Numbered from the stretch's first letter, positions 8,883 to 18,345 are shown. The stretch is 64,000 bases of DNA from Chryseobacterium nakagawai (GCF_900637665.1 NZ_LR134386.1:62001-126000); one strand, 5' to 3'. Translations and numbers: made by a program. The notes: generated from the letters alone by a model not told the origin.

Positions 8883-9260
8883 ATGACAAAGAATTTTGAA
8901 AATTTCCCAGTATATATCAAAAGTTTAGATCTTATTGAAAAAGTTTATTCATTTCTTCAAAGTCAAAGTTTTGAAAAAGAATTTGAATTTAATAACCAGA
9001 TAAAAAGAGCGAGTTTTTCAATTAGCAACAATATTGCAGAAGGCTCAGAATATAACAATAACAGACAATTTATTAGATATTTAAAAATTGCAAAAGGCAG
9101 CTGTGCTGAAGTAAGGAGTATGCTGATTGTAAGTAAAAGATTAAAATTAGGTGACAAAAATAAAGCAGAAGAAATCATTACTCTTTCGAGAGAAATTTCT
9201 TCAAACATATCAAACTTTATTAAGTATTTAAGTGAAAATATTGAGAAAACCAATCTTTAA
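8883..9260 (+). CDS. Four-helix-bundle protein (23S rRNA-IVS / TIGR02436 family)
   Basis: 125 residues from the ATG at 8883; an upstream in-frame TTG at 8877 is less likely. The pattern FPVYIKSLDLIEKVY, then QIKRASFSISNNIAEGSEYNNNRQFIRYLKIAKGSCAEVRSML, is the signature of the S23/IVS family of four-helix-bundle proteins. These were first seen in intervening sequences of 23S rRNA genes and are scattered through Bacteroidota genomes. No enzymatic function is known. Here it sits alone between murE and mraY, where classical clusters carry murF or nothing. Its A-rich codon use and flanking repeats suggest a late insertion. It does not disturb transcription direction. Confidence 0.85.
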   Translation: MTKNFENFPVYIKSLDLIEKVYSFLQSQSFEKEFEFNNQIKRASFSISNNIAEGSEYNNNRQFIRYLKIAKGSCAEVRSMLIVSKRLKLGDKNKAEEIITLSREISSNISNFIKYLSENIEKTNL

Positions 9261-9270
9261 ATCTTTAAAT
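9252..9270 (+). repeat. Direct repeat right of the four-helix-bundle gene
   Basis: AATCTTTAAAT at 9252-9262 and again at 9260-9270, overlapping the stop codon of the gene. Near-complement of the ATTGAAAGATT repeats on the left side. Confidence 0.55.
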
Positions 9271-9303
9271 AAATTAAATTTTTAAATAATAAAAAACAGA
9301 AAC

Positions 9304-10545
9304 ATGCTATACTATCTATACGAATATCTAACCGACCATGGAATTCACGTTCCGGGCTTAGGATTGTTGAAATACATCTCCTTTCGTGCCGGAATGGCTG
9401 TGTTGTTCTCTTTAGTTATTGCTCTTGTTTATGGAAAAAGAGTAATCAACTATCTAAGAACAAAACAAATGGGTGAATTAGTCCGTGACCTTGGATTGGA
9501 TGGCCAGAAACAAAAAGAAGGAACTCCTACCATGGGAGGGCTTATTATTATTTTGGCAACCATTATTCCGGTGTTGTTGTTCACAAGAATTACCAACGTA
9601 TATATTGTCTTACTGTTGGTTTCAATGTTCTGGATGGGAGCCATCGGATTCCTGGATGATTATCTAAAGAAAATAAAGAAAAATAAAGATGGACTAAGCG
9701 GCAAATTCAAGATTGTAGGACAGGTAGGATTAGGCTTAATTGTTGGAGTTACAATGTATTTCCACCCGGACATTACTGTTAAGAGAAAATATGCTGATGC
9801 AAAAGTAGTAAACAGAAACAATGTAGAGCAGAATTTCATGCCTACAGAGAAAATCACAGTTTCTACAGTACCTTTTGCAAAGAACAATGAGTTTGATTAT
9901 AGCGGTATCCTATTTTGGATGAATGAAAAAGATGCCCACGAATGGGCATGGATTGTCTTTATCCCTATCGTAATTTTCATTGTAACAGCTGTTTCGAATG
10001 GCGCCAACATAACTGATGGAATAGACGGCCTCGCAGCAGGGACCAGTGCCATTATACTGCTTACCCTTGCCCTCTTCGCTTATCTTTCAGGGAACATCAT
10101 CTTTGCAGACTATCTGAATATCATGTTCCTTCCAAATATGGGTGAAACCACCATTTTCGCAGTCGCAATGGTAGGAGCAGTAATTGGATTTTTCTGGTAC
10201 AATACCTATCCTGCTCAGGTTTTTATGGGAGATACAGGAAGTTTGATGCTAGGAGGAGTAATTGCTGTTTTAGCCATTATCTTAAGAAAAGAATTATTGA
10301 TTCCTGTTTTATGTGGAATATTCTTGATAGAAAACCTATCCGTAATGCTTCAGGTAATCGTTTTCAAATACAGAAAGAAAAAATACGGGCTGGAATATGC
10401 TCAAAACAATAGACTATTCAAAATGTCACCATTGCACCACCACTATCAGAAAGACGGATTTCATGAGAGTAAAATCGTCAACAGAATGATTATCATTGGA
10501 GTAATATTGGCAATTGTTTGTCTGATCACCTTAAAAATGAGATAA
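9304..10545 (+). CDS. mraY: Phospho-N-acetylmuramoyl-pentapeptide transferase
   Basis: 413 residues with many membrane helices. It transfers phospho-MurNAc-pentapeptide to undecaprenyl phosphate, making lipid I. Visible motifs: PTMGG near residue 75, FLDDYLKK near 118, [22 protein letters not shown] and the C-terminal [13 protein letters not shown]. It is about 50 residues longer than E. coli MraY. The extra sequence is a hydrophilic insert near residues 155-215 between membrane helices. Confidence 0.96.
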   Translation: MLYYLYEYLTDHGIHVPGLGLLKYISFRAGMAVLFSLVIALVYGKRVINYLRTKQMGELVRDLGLDGQKQKEGTPTMGGLIIILATIIPVLLFTRITNVYIVLLLVSMFWMGAIGFLDDYLKKIKKNKDGLSGKFKIVGQVGLGLIVGVTMYFHPDITVKRKYADAKVVNRNNVEQNFMPTEKITVSTVPFAKNNEFDYSGILFWMNEKDAHEWAWIVFIPIVIFIVTAVSNGANITDGIDGLAAGTSAIILLTLALFAYLSGNIIFADYLNIMFLPNMGETTIFAVAMVGAVIGFFWYNTYPAQVFMGDTGSLMLGGVIAVLAIILRKELLIPVLCGIFLIENLSVMLQVIVFKYRKKKYGLEYAQNNRLFKMSPLHHHYQKDGFHESKIVNRMIIIGVILAIVCLITLKMR

Positions 10546-10559
10546 ACCTTAATTTAAAA

Positions 10560-10582
10560 ATTAAAAGACTGAGTCTTTTAAT
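10560..10582 (+). repeat. Perfect inverted repeat in the mraY-murD spacer
   Basis: ATTAAAAGACT-G-AGTCTTTTAAT: two 11-base arms around one base, 18 bases before the murD ATG. There is no T-tract termination context, and the cluster continues, so it is a spacer repeat or mRNA hairpin rather than a strong terminator. Confidence 0.6.
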
Positions 10583-10599
10583 CATTAAATCAAAATAAT

Positions 10600-11937
10600 A
10601 TGAAAATAGTTGTTTTAGGAGGAGGAGAAAGCGGATGTGGGGCTGCTTATTTGGCTAAGAAAAAAGGTCTGAAAGTATTTCTTTCAGATAAAGGAGCCAT
10701 TAAAGATAACTATAAGCAGTTTCTTACTGAAAATGAAATTGAATTTGAAGAAGGAAACCACGATGAAGAGAGAATCTTAAATGCAGATTGGATCGTAAAA
10801 AGCCCGGGAATCCCGAAAAAAGCAGAAATTATCCATAAAATTCATGAAAAGGGGATAAGACTTTCCTCAGAAATTGAATTTGCTTCTGAGTTTACGGATG
10901 CTAAGATCATTGCCATTACAGGAAGCAACGGAAAAACAACCACCACTTCCCTAATCTATTATATCCTGAAAAATGACGGATTAAATGTAGGTTTAGGAGG
11001 AAATATTGGCTACAGCTTTGCAAAACAGGTTGCAGATGAAAATCATGAATATTACGTGCTGGAAGTAAGTTCTTTCCAGTTGGATGATATTCAGAACTTC
11101 AGACCTTACATTTCTTTGTTGTTGAACCTGTCTCAGGATCACCTGGATCAGTACAACTACAACTATGAAGAATATGCATTGGCGAAATTCAGAATAGCTG
11201 AAAATCAGGAAAATGATAACTTCTTCATCTATAACAAAGATGATGAAATGAGCAAAAATCTACTTGAAAAGCTAGAAATAAAAGCGAAGATGATTCCTTT
11301 CTCCACAAAGGAACAACTTCCCGAAGGAGGTTTTGTAAACGACGATCAGATTGTGGTAAAAATGAAGGATGAATTCTCAATGAAAGTTGAAGAATTATCG
11401 CTACTTGGAAACCATAATGTGGCTAATAGCTTAGCAGCCTCTATCGCAGGTAAGATACTGAAAATCAACAACGAAAGTATAAGACATTCATTAATGACCT
11501 TCCAGGCTGTAGAACACCGATTGGAATTCGTAACGGAAACAGACGGTGTAAAATACATCAATGACAGTAAGGCAACCAATGTGAATGCAACTTACTACGC
11601 TTTGGAAAGTATGAAAACCCCAACCGTATGGATTGTGGGAGGATTAGATAAAGGAAATGACTATACCGAAATTGAAGATCTAGTCAAAAGAAAAGTAAAG
11701 GCCATCGTTTGTCTTGGGATTGATAATAAGAAAATTATAGATTTCTTCAAAGATAAAAAGGAGTTCATCTATGACACATCAAGCATGGAAGAAGCTGTGA
11801 AAATTTCAAAATCACTAGCTAAAAAAGGAGATACTGTTCTACTTTCCCCATGCTGTGCAAGCTTTGATCTATTCAAAAGCTATGAAGACAGAGGACGTCA
11901 GTTTAAAGATCAGGTATTAAAAGCCAATGGCCATTAG
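10600..11937 (+). CDS. murD: UDP-N-acetylmuramoylalanine--D-glutamate ligase
   Basis: 445 residues. It starts with the Rossmann loop VVLGGGESGCGAA, has the ATP loop GSNGKTTT at 108-115, the NLSQDHLDQY carbamylated-Lys region, and NDSKATN followed by GGLDKGNDY in the C-terminal domain. It adds D-Glu to UDP-MurNAc-L-Ala in the cytoplasm. Its end overlaps the long version of the ftsW frame, but the preferred ftsW start lies 22 bases downstream. Confidence 0.97.
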   Translation: MKIVVLGGGESGCGAAYLAKKKGLKVFLSDKGAIKDNYKQFLTENEIEFEEGNHDEERILNADWIVKSPGIPKKAEIIHKIHEKGIRLSSEIEFASEFTDAKIIAITGSNGKTTTTSLIYYILKNDGLNVGLGGNIGYSFAKQVADENHEYYVLEVSSFQLDDIQNFRPYISLLLNLSQDHLDQYNYNYEEYALAKFRIAENQENDNFFIYNKDDEMSKNLLEKLEIKAKMIPFSTKEQLPEGGFVNDDQIVVKMKDEFSMKVEELSLLGNHNVANSLAASIAGKILKINNESIRHSLMTFQAVEHRLEFVTETDGVKYINDSKATNVNATYYALESMKTPTVWIVGGLDKGNDYTEIEDLVKRKVKAIVCLGIDNKKIIDFFKDKKEFIYDTSSMEEAVKISKSLAKKGDTVLLSPCCASFDLFKSYEDRGRQFKDQVLKANGH

Positions 11938-11959
11938 CCAGAAGCCAATAGCATTAATT

Positions 11960-13198
11960 ATGGACGAGCAGAATACAGAAACCAGATTTGAATTTCTAAA
12001 GGGCGATAAAGTACTTTGGATGGTCATTCTTGTGATCTCCATTTTTTCTATTTTCCCCGTTTACTCTGCAAGTTCAAACCTGGAATATATCGTAAATAAC
12101 GGAACCACAACAGGTCACGTTATCAAACATATGTTCTTTGTAGTTTTGGGATTAGCCATTATGCGGCTTGTAGGAACTATAAAATACGAATACATCGGAA
12201 AGCTCAGCAGTATCCTGCTGGGATTGATGATCGTTTTGTTGATTGTTACGATGTTTACCGGACAAACCATTGATGGAGCCAGTGCTTCCAGATGGTTAAA
12301 AATTCCGGGAACACCCATCTCCTTTCAGCCGTCATCATTCGCCTTCCTGATGTTGATTATCTATTTATGCAGATACTTAACCAAGAAGATCACAAGAGAA
12401 AGGCTTCCAATAGAGAATATCATGTATATTTTCGGACCCATTCTTCTTGTTTTTGTACTGGTAGCGAAAGATAACGGTTCTACCGCTTTAATGATTCTGA
12501 TGGTTTCAGTAATTGTTTTGATTGTCGGACAGCTTCATTGGAAATACATTGCTGGCTTTATTTCAGCCTCATTTGTAGCCATTGTATTCTTCCTTTTGAT
12601 TGCATTGAATACCAACATGATCGGCGGAAACCGTGTTCATACATGGATGAGCCGTATTGAGACATTTACATCAAGTAAAGCAAAATCGGCAGATACAGAT
12701 GATGAAAGTGTAAAAGCCAAGAATTATCAGGTAATGCAGGCCAAAGCTGCTATCGTACACGGTGGAATTACTGGAATGGGACCTGGAAAAAGTGCATTGA
12801 AACAAATGCTGCCACAATCTGCTTCCGACTTTATCTTCGCAGTTATTGTAGAAGAATATGGAGTAATTGGAGCAGCTTTCCTGATTAGTCTCTATCTGAT
12901 TATGATGATCCGGATTGTGATGATAGCAAGTAAAATGCCGGCCTTTTTTGGATCATTGCTGGTGCTCAGTCTCGGGGTAATGATTTTTATACAGCTATCA
13001 GTAAATATTGCTGTTGCCATTAATCTGATCCCGGTAACGGGACAGCCATTACCATTGATAAGTTATGGAGGAACCTCCATGCTGGTAACCTATTTACAGT
13101 TAGGAATTATCTTAAATATAAGCTCCAGAATTCAGATTTATGATGAAGAAGGAATGGGCAAAAAACAAAGTATAGCAGAAATAAACGATATCGCATAA
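11960..13198 (+). CDS. ftsW: SEDS glycosyltransferase FtsW
   Basis: 412 residues with about ten membrane helices. Typical SEDS segments: RWLKIPGTPISFQPSSFAFL, GKSALKQMLPQSASDFIFAVIVEEYG and GQPLPLISYGGTSML. FtsW polymerises lipid II at the septum together with FtsI. ATG at 11960 chosen; the frame from 11927 would overlap murD and add 11 residues encoded by low-complexity spacer sequence. Residues around 228-250 form a larger charged loop. Confidence 0.95.
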   Translation: MDEQNTETRFEFLKGDKVLWMVILVISIFSIFPVYSASSNLEYIVNNGTTTGHVIKHMFFVVLGLAIMRLVGTIKYEYIGKLSSILLGLMIVLLIVTMFTGQTIDGASASRWLKIPGTPISFQPSSFAFLMLIIYLCRYLTKKITRERLPIENIMYIFGPILLVFVLVAKDNGSTALMILMVSVIVLIVGQLHWKYIAGFISASFVAIVFFLLIALNTNMIGGNRVHTWMSRIETFTSSKAKSADTDDESVKAKNYQVMQAKAAIVHGGITGMGPGKSALKQMLPQSASDFIFAVIVEEYGVIGAAFLISLYLIMMIRIVMIASKMPAFFGSLLVLSLGVMIFIQLSVNIAVAINLIPVTGQPLPLISYGGTSMLVTYLQLGIILNISSRIQIYDEEGMGKKQSIAEINDIA

Positions 13199-13206
13199 AC
13201 TAAAAA

Positions 13207-13256
13207 AGTCCCGGAGGGACGATTTAACAAAAATTGGACAAAGTCCTATTATAAAA
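13207..13256 (+). repeat. Two-hairpin intergenic element, copy B (ftsW-murG)
   Basis: AGTCCC-GGA-GGGACGATTTAA forms the first hairpin; GGAC-AAA-GTCC then CTATTATAAAA forms the second and runs up to the murG ATG. It aligns with copy A at 7329 along its whole length, including the end AAAGTCCTATT. Confidence 0.75.
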
Positions 13257-14357
13257 ATGAACAAAAAATTAAAAGTATTACTATCAGGCGGAGGAACAGG
13301 AGGACATATCTTCCCTGCCCTCGCCATCGCTGATGAGATCAAGAAAAGATTTCCTGATGCAGAATTTTTGTTCATTGGAGCCAACGGAAAAATGGAAATG
13401 GAAAAAGTTCCACAAGCAGGCTACAAAATTGAAGGAATTGATATCGCCGGAATCGACAGAGGAAACCTTTTATCTAATTTAGGACTCCCTTTCAAGATTC
13501 TAAAAAGTTTAAACAAATCAAAAGCGATCATCAAAGAATTTAAACCGGATGTTGCGATAGGAACAGGAGGATTTGCAAGTGGACCCGCTTTATATGAAGC
13601 CACCAAATTAGGCATTCCGGTGTTTATTCAGGAACAGAACGCTCATGCAGGAGTCACCAATAAGATTTTGAGCAAAGCAGCTAAAGCCATATTTACAGCC
13701 TATCCTAAAGTAGCAGGCTTTCCGGCAGAAAAGATAAAATTTCTTGGAAATCCGATCCGTTCTGTTATTATTTCAGGAATGCAGGGCACGGCTCAGGCAA
13801 AAGAAAAAATGGGATTAAATAAAGATAAGCTTACCATTTTATCGGTAGGTGGATCTTTAGGCTCCAGAACATTAAACAATGCATGGAAATCTCATTTAAA
13901 ACAAATTGTTGACAAAGATTATCAGCTGATTTGGCAGACAGGAAAGCTTGATTATAAAGATATTATTGAAGAAACAAAAGATATTGACACCAGCAATATC
14001 CAAATCCGTGAATTTATCAAAGACATGGAATTGGCCTATTCCGCGGCAGATATCATCGTTTCAAGAGCCGGAGCCATTGCCATTTCAGAGTTGGCTGTAG
14101 CACAAAAACCGGTATTGTTGGTTCCTTTCCCTTTCGCAGCGGAAGACCATCAAACCAAAAATGCCATGAATCTCGTTGAAAAAAATGCAGCCAGAATGGT
14201 AAAAGACTCTGAAATGCAGGAAAAATTCTGGAATACATTATCAGAAATCTGCGAAAATGAAAGCGTAAGAAAAGAAATGTCCGACAATCTTGAGTATTTT
14301 GCTAAGCCAGATGCTACAAAAGAGATTGTAGATGAGATATTTAAAATAATAAGATAA
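13257..14357 (+). CDS. murG: Lipid II synthase (UDP-GlcNAc:lipid I GlcNAc transferase)
   Basis: 366 residues, GT28 family. N-terminal GGGTGGHIFPALA loop (residues 11-20), GTGGFASGPALYEA, IQEQNAHAG and the C-terminal SRAGAIAISELA plus PFPFAAEDHQTKNA nucleotide-sugar motif are all present. It works on the inner face of the cytoplasmic membrane and makes lipid II. A repeat element fills the spacer to murC. Confidence 0.97.
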   Translation: MNKKLKVLLSGGGTGGHIFPALAIADEIKKRFPDAEFLFIGANGKMEMEKVPQAGYKIEGIDIAGIDRGNLLSNLGLPFKILKSLNKSKAIIKEFKPDVAIGTGGFASGPALYEATKLGIPVFIQEQNAHAGVTNKILSKAAKAIFTAYPKVAGFPAEKIKFLGNPIRSVIISGMQGTAQAKEKMGLNKDKLTILSVGGSLGSRTLNNAWKSHLKQIVDKDYQLIWQTGKLDYKDIIEETKDIDTSNIQIREFIKDMELAYSAADIIVSRAGAIAISELAVAQKPVLLVPFPFAAEDHQTKNAMNLVEKNAARMVKDSEMQEKFWNTLSEICENESVRKEMSDNLEYFAKPDATKEIVDEIFKIIR

Positions 14358-14367
14358 ATATGTAAGG

Positions 14368-14464
14368 TTTGTCATACGAAACGTAGTGAAGTGAAGAATC
14401 TCAATTATTGAGATTTCTCGTTCCCCGGAAATCACAGATTTGGCGTAGCCAATGCAATGACAAA
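14368..14464. repeat. 97-bp palindromic interspersed element (murG-murC)
   Basis: Bounded by TTTGTCAT (14368-14375) and ATGACAAA (14457-14464). It contains GTGAAGTGAAGAATCTCA and a central perfect palindrome AATCTCAAT-T-ATTGAGATT (14397-14415). The left half resembles 40611-40648. No coding capacity. It looks like a palindromic repeat common in flavobacterial spacers. Confidence 0.65.
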
Positions 14465-14483
14465 TGAAAATTTTTAATAAATA

Positions 14484-15842
14484 ATGAAGAACTTAGAAAC
14501 ATATCAAAACTTTTACTTCGTTGGAATCGGAGGCATCGGAATGAGTGCATTAGCGCGTTATTTCCATGCATCCGGAAAAAAGGTGTTGGGTTACGATAAA
14601 ACCAATACCAAGCTTACTCAAAATCTTATGGAGGAAGGAATCGATATTGTTTTCGAAGATCTTATTGATGAGAAAATAACATCTCTTCAAAAAGAAAACA
14701 CATTGGTAATCTATACTCCCGCCATCAAAACACTTGGAATTTTAGATTACTTCAATCAAAATCAGTTTGAAGTGTTGAAACGTGCAAAAGTTCTAGGCTT
14801 AATTACCGAAAATACAGACTGTATCGCAGTAGCTGGAACCCACGGGAAGACAACTACTTCTACCTTGGTTTCTCACCTATGCAAAGAAGCAAACTTACCG
14901 TTCTCATGCTTTTTAGGAGGAATTTCTGAGAACTTTAAGTCAAACTTTCTGTACAATGGTTCCACTTATTCAGTGGTGGAGGCAGATGAATATGACAGAA
15001 GCTTCCTGAACCTCTCTCCGGATTGGGCAGTAGTGACTTCAACGGATGCAGACCACCTGGATATTTATGGAGATAAAAGCCATATTGAAGAAGGCTTCAG
15101 ACAATTTGCAGCCCTAGTTCCTGAAGATAAACAACTATTTGTAAGAAAAGGAATTGAAATCGGAAGAGCCCATCAGACTTACGCTGTAAACGAAAAAGCT
15201 GATTACTATTCGGATAACCTGAGAATGGATCATGATAAGATTTATTTTGACTTCCATACTCCAACAGGAACAATAAAAGATTTTGTTTGGGAAATCCCGG
15301 GAATCCATAATGTGGAAAATGCTACAGTAGCATTGGCAATTTTGCATAATTTGGGCGTAGATTTTGATACGCTGAAAAAAGCAATTGCCAACTTTAAAGG
15401 AATTAAAAGAAGATATACCAAGCATTTTTACGAAAACGGTAAAATTTATATTGATGATTATGCTCACCACCCTACAGAAATTAATGCGGTAATGAGCTCT
15501 ATTAAAACATTTTACCCCAATAAAAAATTATTGGTAGCCTTCCAGCCGCACCTGTTTAGCAGAACAAGAGATTTTGCAGACGGATTTGCAGAAAGTCTGA
15601 GTAAGGCAGACGAATTGATCTTATTGGACATTTATCCGGCAAGAGAACTTCAGGAGAATTTTGAAGGAATTACCTCAAGCTGGTTGTTGAACAAAGTAAC
15701 ATTAGACAAAAAAGAAGTATCAACTTTATCTGATGCTTTTGAAAAAATAAAAGAAAAAGACTTTGACATCCTTCTCACCGTAGGAGCCGGGAATATAGAT
15801 ACTCTGTACGACCCAATCTGTGAATGGATAAATAAATTGTAA
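14484..15842 (+). CDS. murC: UDP-N-acetylmuramate--L-alanine ligase
   Basis: 452 residues. FVGIGGIGMSALAR at the N-terminus, ATP loop GTHGKTTT from residue 118, VEADEYDRSFL, DDYAHHPTEI and FQPHLFSRTRDF in order. First Mur ligase; adds L-Ala to UDP-MurNAc. In many bacteria murB and ddl follow; here ftsQ follows directly. Confidence 0.97.
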   Translation: MKNLETYQNFYFVGIGGIGMSALARYFHASGKKVLGYDKTNTKLTQNLMEEGIDIVFEDLIDEKITSLQKENTLVIYTPAIKTLGILDYFNQNQFEVLKRAKVLGLITENTDCIAVAGTHGKTTTSTLVSHLCKEANLPFSCFLGGISENFKSNFLYNGSTYSVVEADEYDRSFLNLSPDWAVVTSTDADHLDIYGDKSHIEEGFRQFAALVPEDKQLFVRKGIEIGRAHQTYAVNEKADYYSDNLRMDHDKIYFDFHTPTGTIKDFVWEIPGIHNVENATVALAILHNLGVDFDTLKKAIANFKGIKRRYTKHFYENGKIYIDDYAHHPTEINAVMSSIKTFYPNKKLLVAFQPHLFSRTRDFADGFAESLSKADELILLDIYPARELQENFEGITSSWLLNKVTLDKKEVSTLSDAFEKIKEKDFDILLTVGAGNIDTLYDPICEWINKL

Positions 15843-15861
15843 AAAGTAATAATGTATTTAC

Positions 15862-15875
15862 GTATTCATGAATAC
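15862..15875. repeat. 14-bp perfect palindrome in the murC-ftsQ spacer
   Basis: GTATTCATGAATAC reads the same on both strands, with a partial second copy (CATGAATAC) at 15890-15898. It is small, and is either a spacer repeat or a chance AT-rich palindrome. Confidence 0.35.
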
Positions 15876-15907
15876 ATTTTACATAAATACATGAATACAG
15901 AAAATGT

Positions 15908-16876
15908 ATGAAAAATAAGTACAGAATATTAAAAATTGTTATCACGGTAATCATCCTTGGATTGTTACTGAGTTTCTCATTGAAGAGATTCGGTGGACAA
16001 AAGATTACAGATAATAAGATTTCTGTAAAAATGAATGAAAAAACTCCGGTTTACTTTGTTGATGAAAAAGACATCAGGGAAATTGTAAGAAAGGAAAACC
16101 CATCAGGAAAAGTAGGAGATTTGAACATTCCGGCTCTGGAAAAAAAGATCAATGCACTTCCGGCTGTAGACAGTGCCAATGTCTATCTGAATTTAAATGG
16201 AAAATTGAATCTTGATATCAAACAGAGAGTTCCGATATTTAGACTTAATAAAGACGGAAAAGACTTTTATGTAGACGAAAAAGGAATTGAATTTCCTATT
16301 TCAAGAACCTATTCACATCCTTGTATGCTGGTAACAGGAAATGTACAGTCAGATGAATATGAAAAACTTGCAGAACTGGTTGGAAAAATTGATAAAGATG
16401 ACTTCAGCAAGAAATTTTTTATTGGAATTTCAAAAAGCAAAGACAGCTATAATCTTCTGACCAGCGAAGGAAACTATAGAGTAGAAATTGGAGATCTTGA
16501 TAATATTGATTTTAAAGTAAAAGGATTTAAAACCTTTGTGGAAAAATACCTGGTCTATCAGGATCCTCAAAAATACAACATGGTTTCTGTAAAATATCAG
16601 AACCAGATTGTAACCACTCTAAATCCTCACTTCAAGGAAAATGACAGTATCCTGAAGGCAGGCAAATTAGAAATGGCAAAAGCTCCTGCGCTTACCGCTG
16701 CGGCCAAAAAAGCAGATGCAAAGCCAAAGATTGCAGAAATAAAAAAAACAAGCTCAATCCCGGTAAAACCGAAAGAGAGCACAAAACCTAAAACGCAGGT
16801 AAAGAAAACAGAGAAAAAAACAACGGCCCCGGCACAGTCCAAGCCAAAGCCGAAACCAAAGGTGAAAATAGAATAA
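15908..16876 (+). CDS. ftsQ: Cell-division protein FtsQ/DivIB
   Basis: 322 residues. Short cytoplasmic start, one membrane helix at about 9-27, then a POTRA-like domain with IPALEKKINALPAVDSANVYLNLNGKLNLDIKQRVPIFRL (the FtsQ signature) and a beta domain to about residue 240. The last 60 residues are a Lys/Pro/Thr/Ala-rich, probably disordered periplasmic tail that is not part of the core family. FtsQ recruits FtsL/FtsB and regulates FtsWI. Confidence 0.92.
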   Translation: MKNKYRILKIVITVIILGLLLSFSLKRFGGQKITDNKISVKMNEKTPVYFVDEKDIREIVRKENPSGKVGDLNIPALEKKINALPAVDSANVYLNLNGKLNLDIKQRVPIFRLNKDGKDFYVDEKGIEFPISRTYSHPCMLVTGNVQSDEYEKLAELVGKIDKDDFSKKFFIGISKSKDSYNLLTSEGNYRVEIGDLDNIDFKVKGFKTFVEKYLVYQDPQKYNMVSVKYQNQIVTTLNPHFKENDSILKAGKLEMAKAPALTAAAKKADAKPKIAEIKKTSSIPVKPKESTKPKTQVKKTEKKTTAPAQSKPKPKPKVKIE

Positions 16877-16880
16877 AAAA

Positions 16881-16924
16881 AGTCTCAAAAGAGCCATTTA
16901 ACACAAAGCAGGACTTGGTTCTGC
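16881..16924 (+). repeat. Two-hairpin intergenic element, copy C (ftsQ-ftsA)
   Basis: AGTCTC-AAAA-GAGCCATTTAACA, then GCAGGA-CTTGG-TTCTGC. The order matches copies A and B (hairpin, ATTTAAC-type linker, hairpin). The stem bases differ, yet pairing is kept: CTC/GAG and GCAGGA/TTCTGC. Confidence 0.55.
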
Positions 16925-16959
16925 ATGGAAAAAGTAGAAAAAATCAAATCGATATAAAA

Positions 16960-18345
16960 ATGGAAAATCAAGAGTATTCAGTAGGTCTGGACATCGGGAC
17001 AACAAAGATAGTCGCGATTGTCGGAAGAAGGAATGCACACGGGAAAATAGAAGTTCTCGGTGTAGGAAAAGCTAAAAGTCTTGGTGTTCATAAAGGTATT
17101 GTGAATAATATTTCACAAACTATTAATTCAATCAAGGCTGCAGTATCCGAGGCACAATCAAGTGCTGGGGTTCCTATCCGCAAAGTTACGGTAGGTATTG
17201 CAGGAAAACACATCCGTTCTCTGCAGCACTCCGATTATATTATGCGTGAACATCCAGATAAATTCATCACAGATGATGATATTGAAGCGTTAAAAGATCA
17301 GGTCAAGAAACTGGTTATGCTTCCTGGAGAAGAAATTATCCATGTACTTCCACAAGAATATAAAGTGGATTCCGAAGGGGAAATTCAGGAACCTGTCGGA
17401 ATGCACGGAAAGCGTTTAGAAGCTAACTTCCACGTAGTAGTTGGGCAAATGGGCAGCATCAGAAATATTGCAAGATGTGTTCGTGAAGCCGGATTAGAAA
17501 TGGAAGCCCTTACTTTAGAACCATTAGCATCTTCTGAAGCTGTTCTTACCAAAGAAGAGAAAGAAGCGGGAGTTGCCATTGTAGACATCGGAGGGGGAAC
17601 TACAGATATTGCCATCTTCAAAGACAATATCATCCGTCATACCTGCGTAATTCCCTACGGAGGCGGAATTATTACGGAAGATATTAAAGAAGGCTGCTCC
17701 ATTATTGAAAAACATGCAGAACAATTGAAAGTAAAATTCGGTTCGGCTGTTCCAGAATTAGAAAAAGACAGTACTTTTGTAACAATTCCGGGTCTTCATG
17801 GGCGGCCAGATAAGGAAATCTCTTTAAAAACCCTTGCTCAGATCATCAATGCAAGAGTAGAAGAAGTTTTAGAAATGGTTAATACCGAGCTTAAAGCCTA
17901 CGGAGCCTTTGAACAAAAGAAAAAACTGATTGCTGGAATCGTTCTGACAGGTGGTGGATCAAATCTTAAACACCTTAGACAGCTAGCCAATTATACCACT
18001 GGTTTTGACAGTAGAATCGGTTTTGCAAATGAATATATTGCTAACGATAAAAATCAGTACCTGAAAGGCCCTGAATTTGCTACGTCTATTGGGTTACTGA
18101 TGGAAAGTTTGAAGATCAGAGATAAAAAACAGACTGTTGATGATATAGAAGAGGTTGTAAAAGAGCAAACTAAGCCTGAAACAGCCGCTGTACAAACAGA
18201 AACTGTTCAACCTGTTCAACATACCGCAACACCAGTTCAGGAACAGTTGGCTGCCGATCAAAAGCAGGAAAACAGAAAAGCGAAGTTGACCTTTGGGCAG
18301 TCGCTTATGGAAAAAGTAAAAAAATTCTTTGAAGAAGTAGAGTAA
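16960..18345 (+). CDS. ftsA: Cell-division actin homologue FtsA
   Basis: 461 residues from the ATG at 16960; a TTG-started longer frame from 16915 would run through repeat copy C. Phosphate-1 loop VGLDIGTTK, SHS2 insert region RSLQHSDYIMREH, phosphate-2 IVDIGGGTTDIAIF, and adenosine motif LTGGGSNLKHL. After residue about 390 there is a Gln/Thr/Val-rich linker. The protein then ends with an amphipathic helix (SLMEKVKKFFEEVE), which should anchor FtsZ filaments to the membrane. Confidence 0.96.
   Translation: MENQEYSVGLDIGTTKIVAIVGRRNAHGKIEVLGVGKAKSLGVHKGIVNNISQTINSIKAAVSEAQSSAGVPIRKVTVGIAGKHIRSLQHSDYIMREHPDKFITDDDIEALKDQVKKLVMLPGEEIIHVLPQEYKVDSEGEIQEPVGMHGKRLEANFHVVVGQMGSIRNIARCVREAGLEMEALTLEPLASSEAVLTKEEKEAGVAIVDIGGGTTDIAIFKDNIIRHTCVIPYGGGIITEDIKEGCSIIEKHAEQLKVKFGSAVPELEKDSTFVTIPGLHGRPDKEISLKTLAQIINARVEEVLEMVNTELKAYGAFEQKKKLIAGIVLTGGGSNLKHLRQLANYTTGFDSRIGFANEYIANDKNQYLKGPEFATSIGLLMESLKIRDKKQTVDDIEEVVKEQTKPETAAVQTETVQPVQHTATPVQEQLAADQKQENRKAKLTFGQSLMEKVKKFFEEVE

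Noticed and set aside
7381..16876. murF, murB and ddl inside the dcw cluster
   Set aside because: No such genes are present between murE and ftsQ; they must lie elsewhere in the genome.
16915..16959. TTG-started extension of ftsA
   Set aside because: Runs through the spacer repeat; the ATG at 16960 fits the family start.
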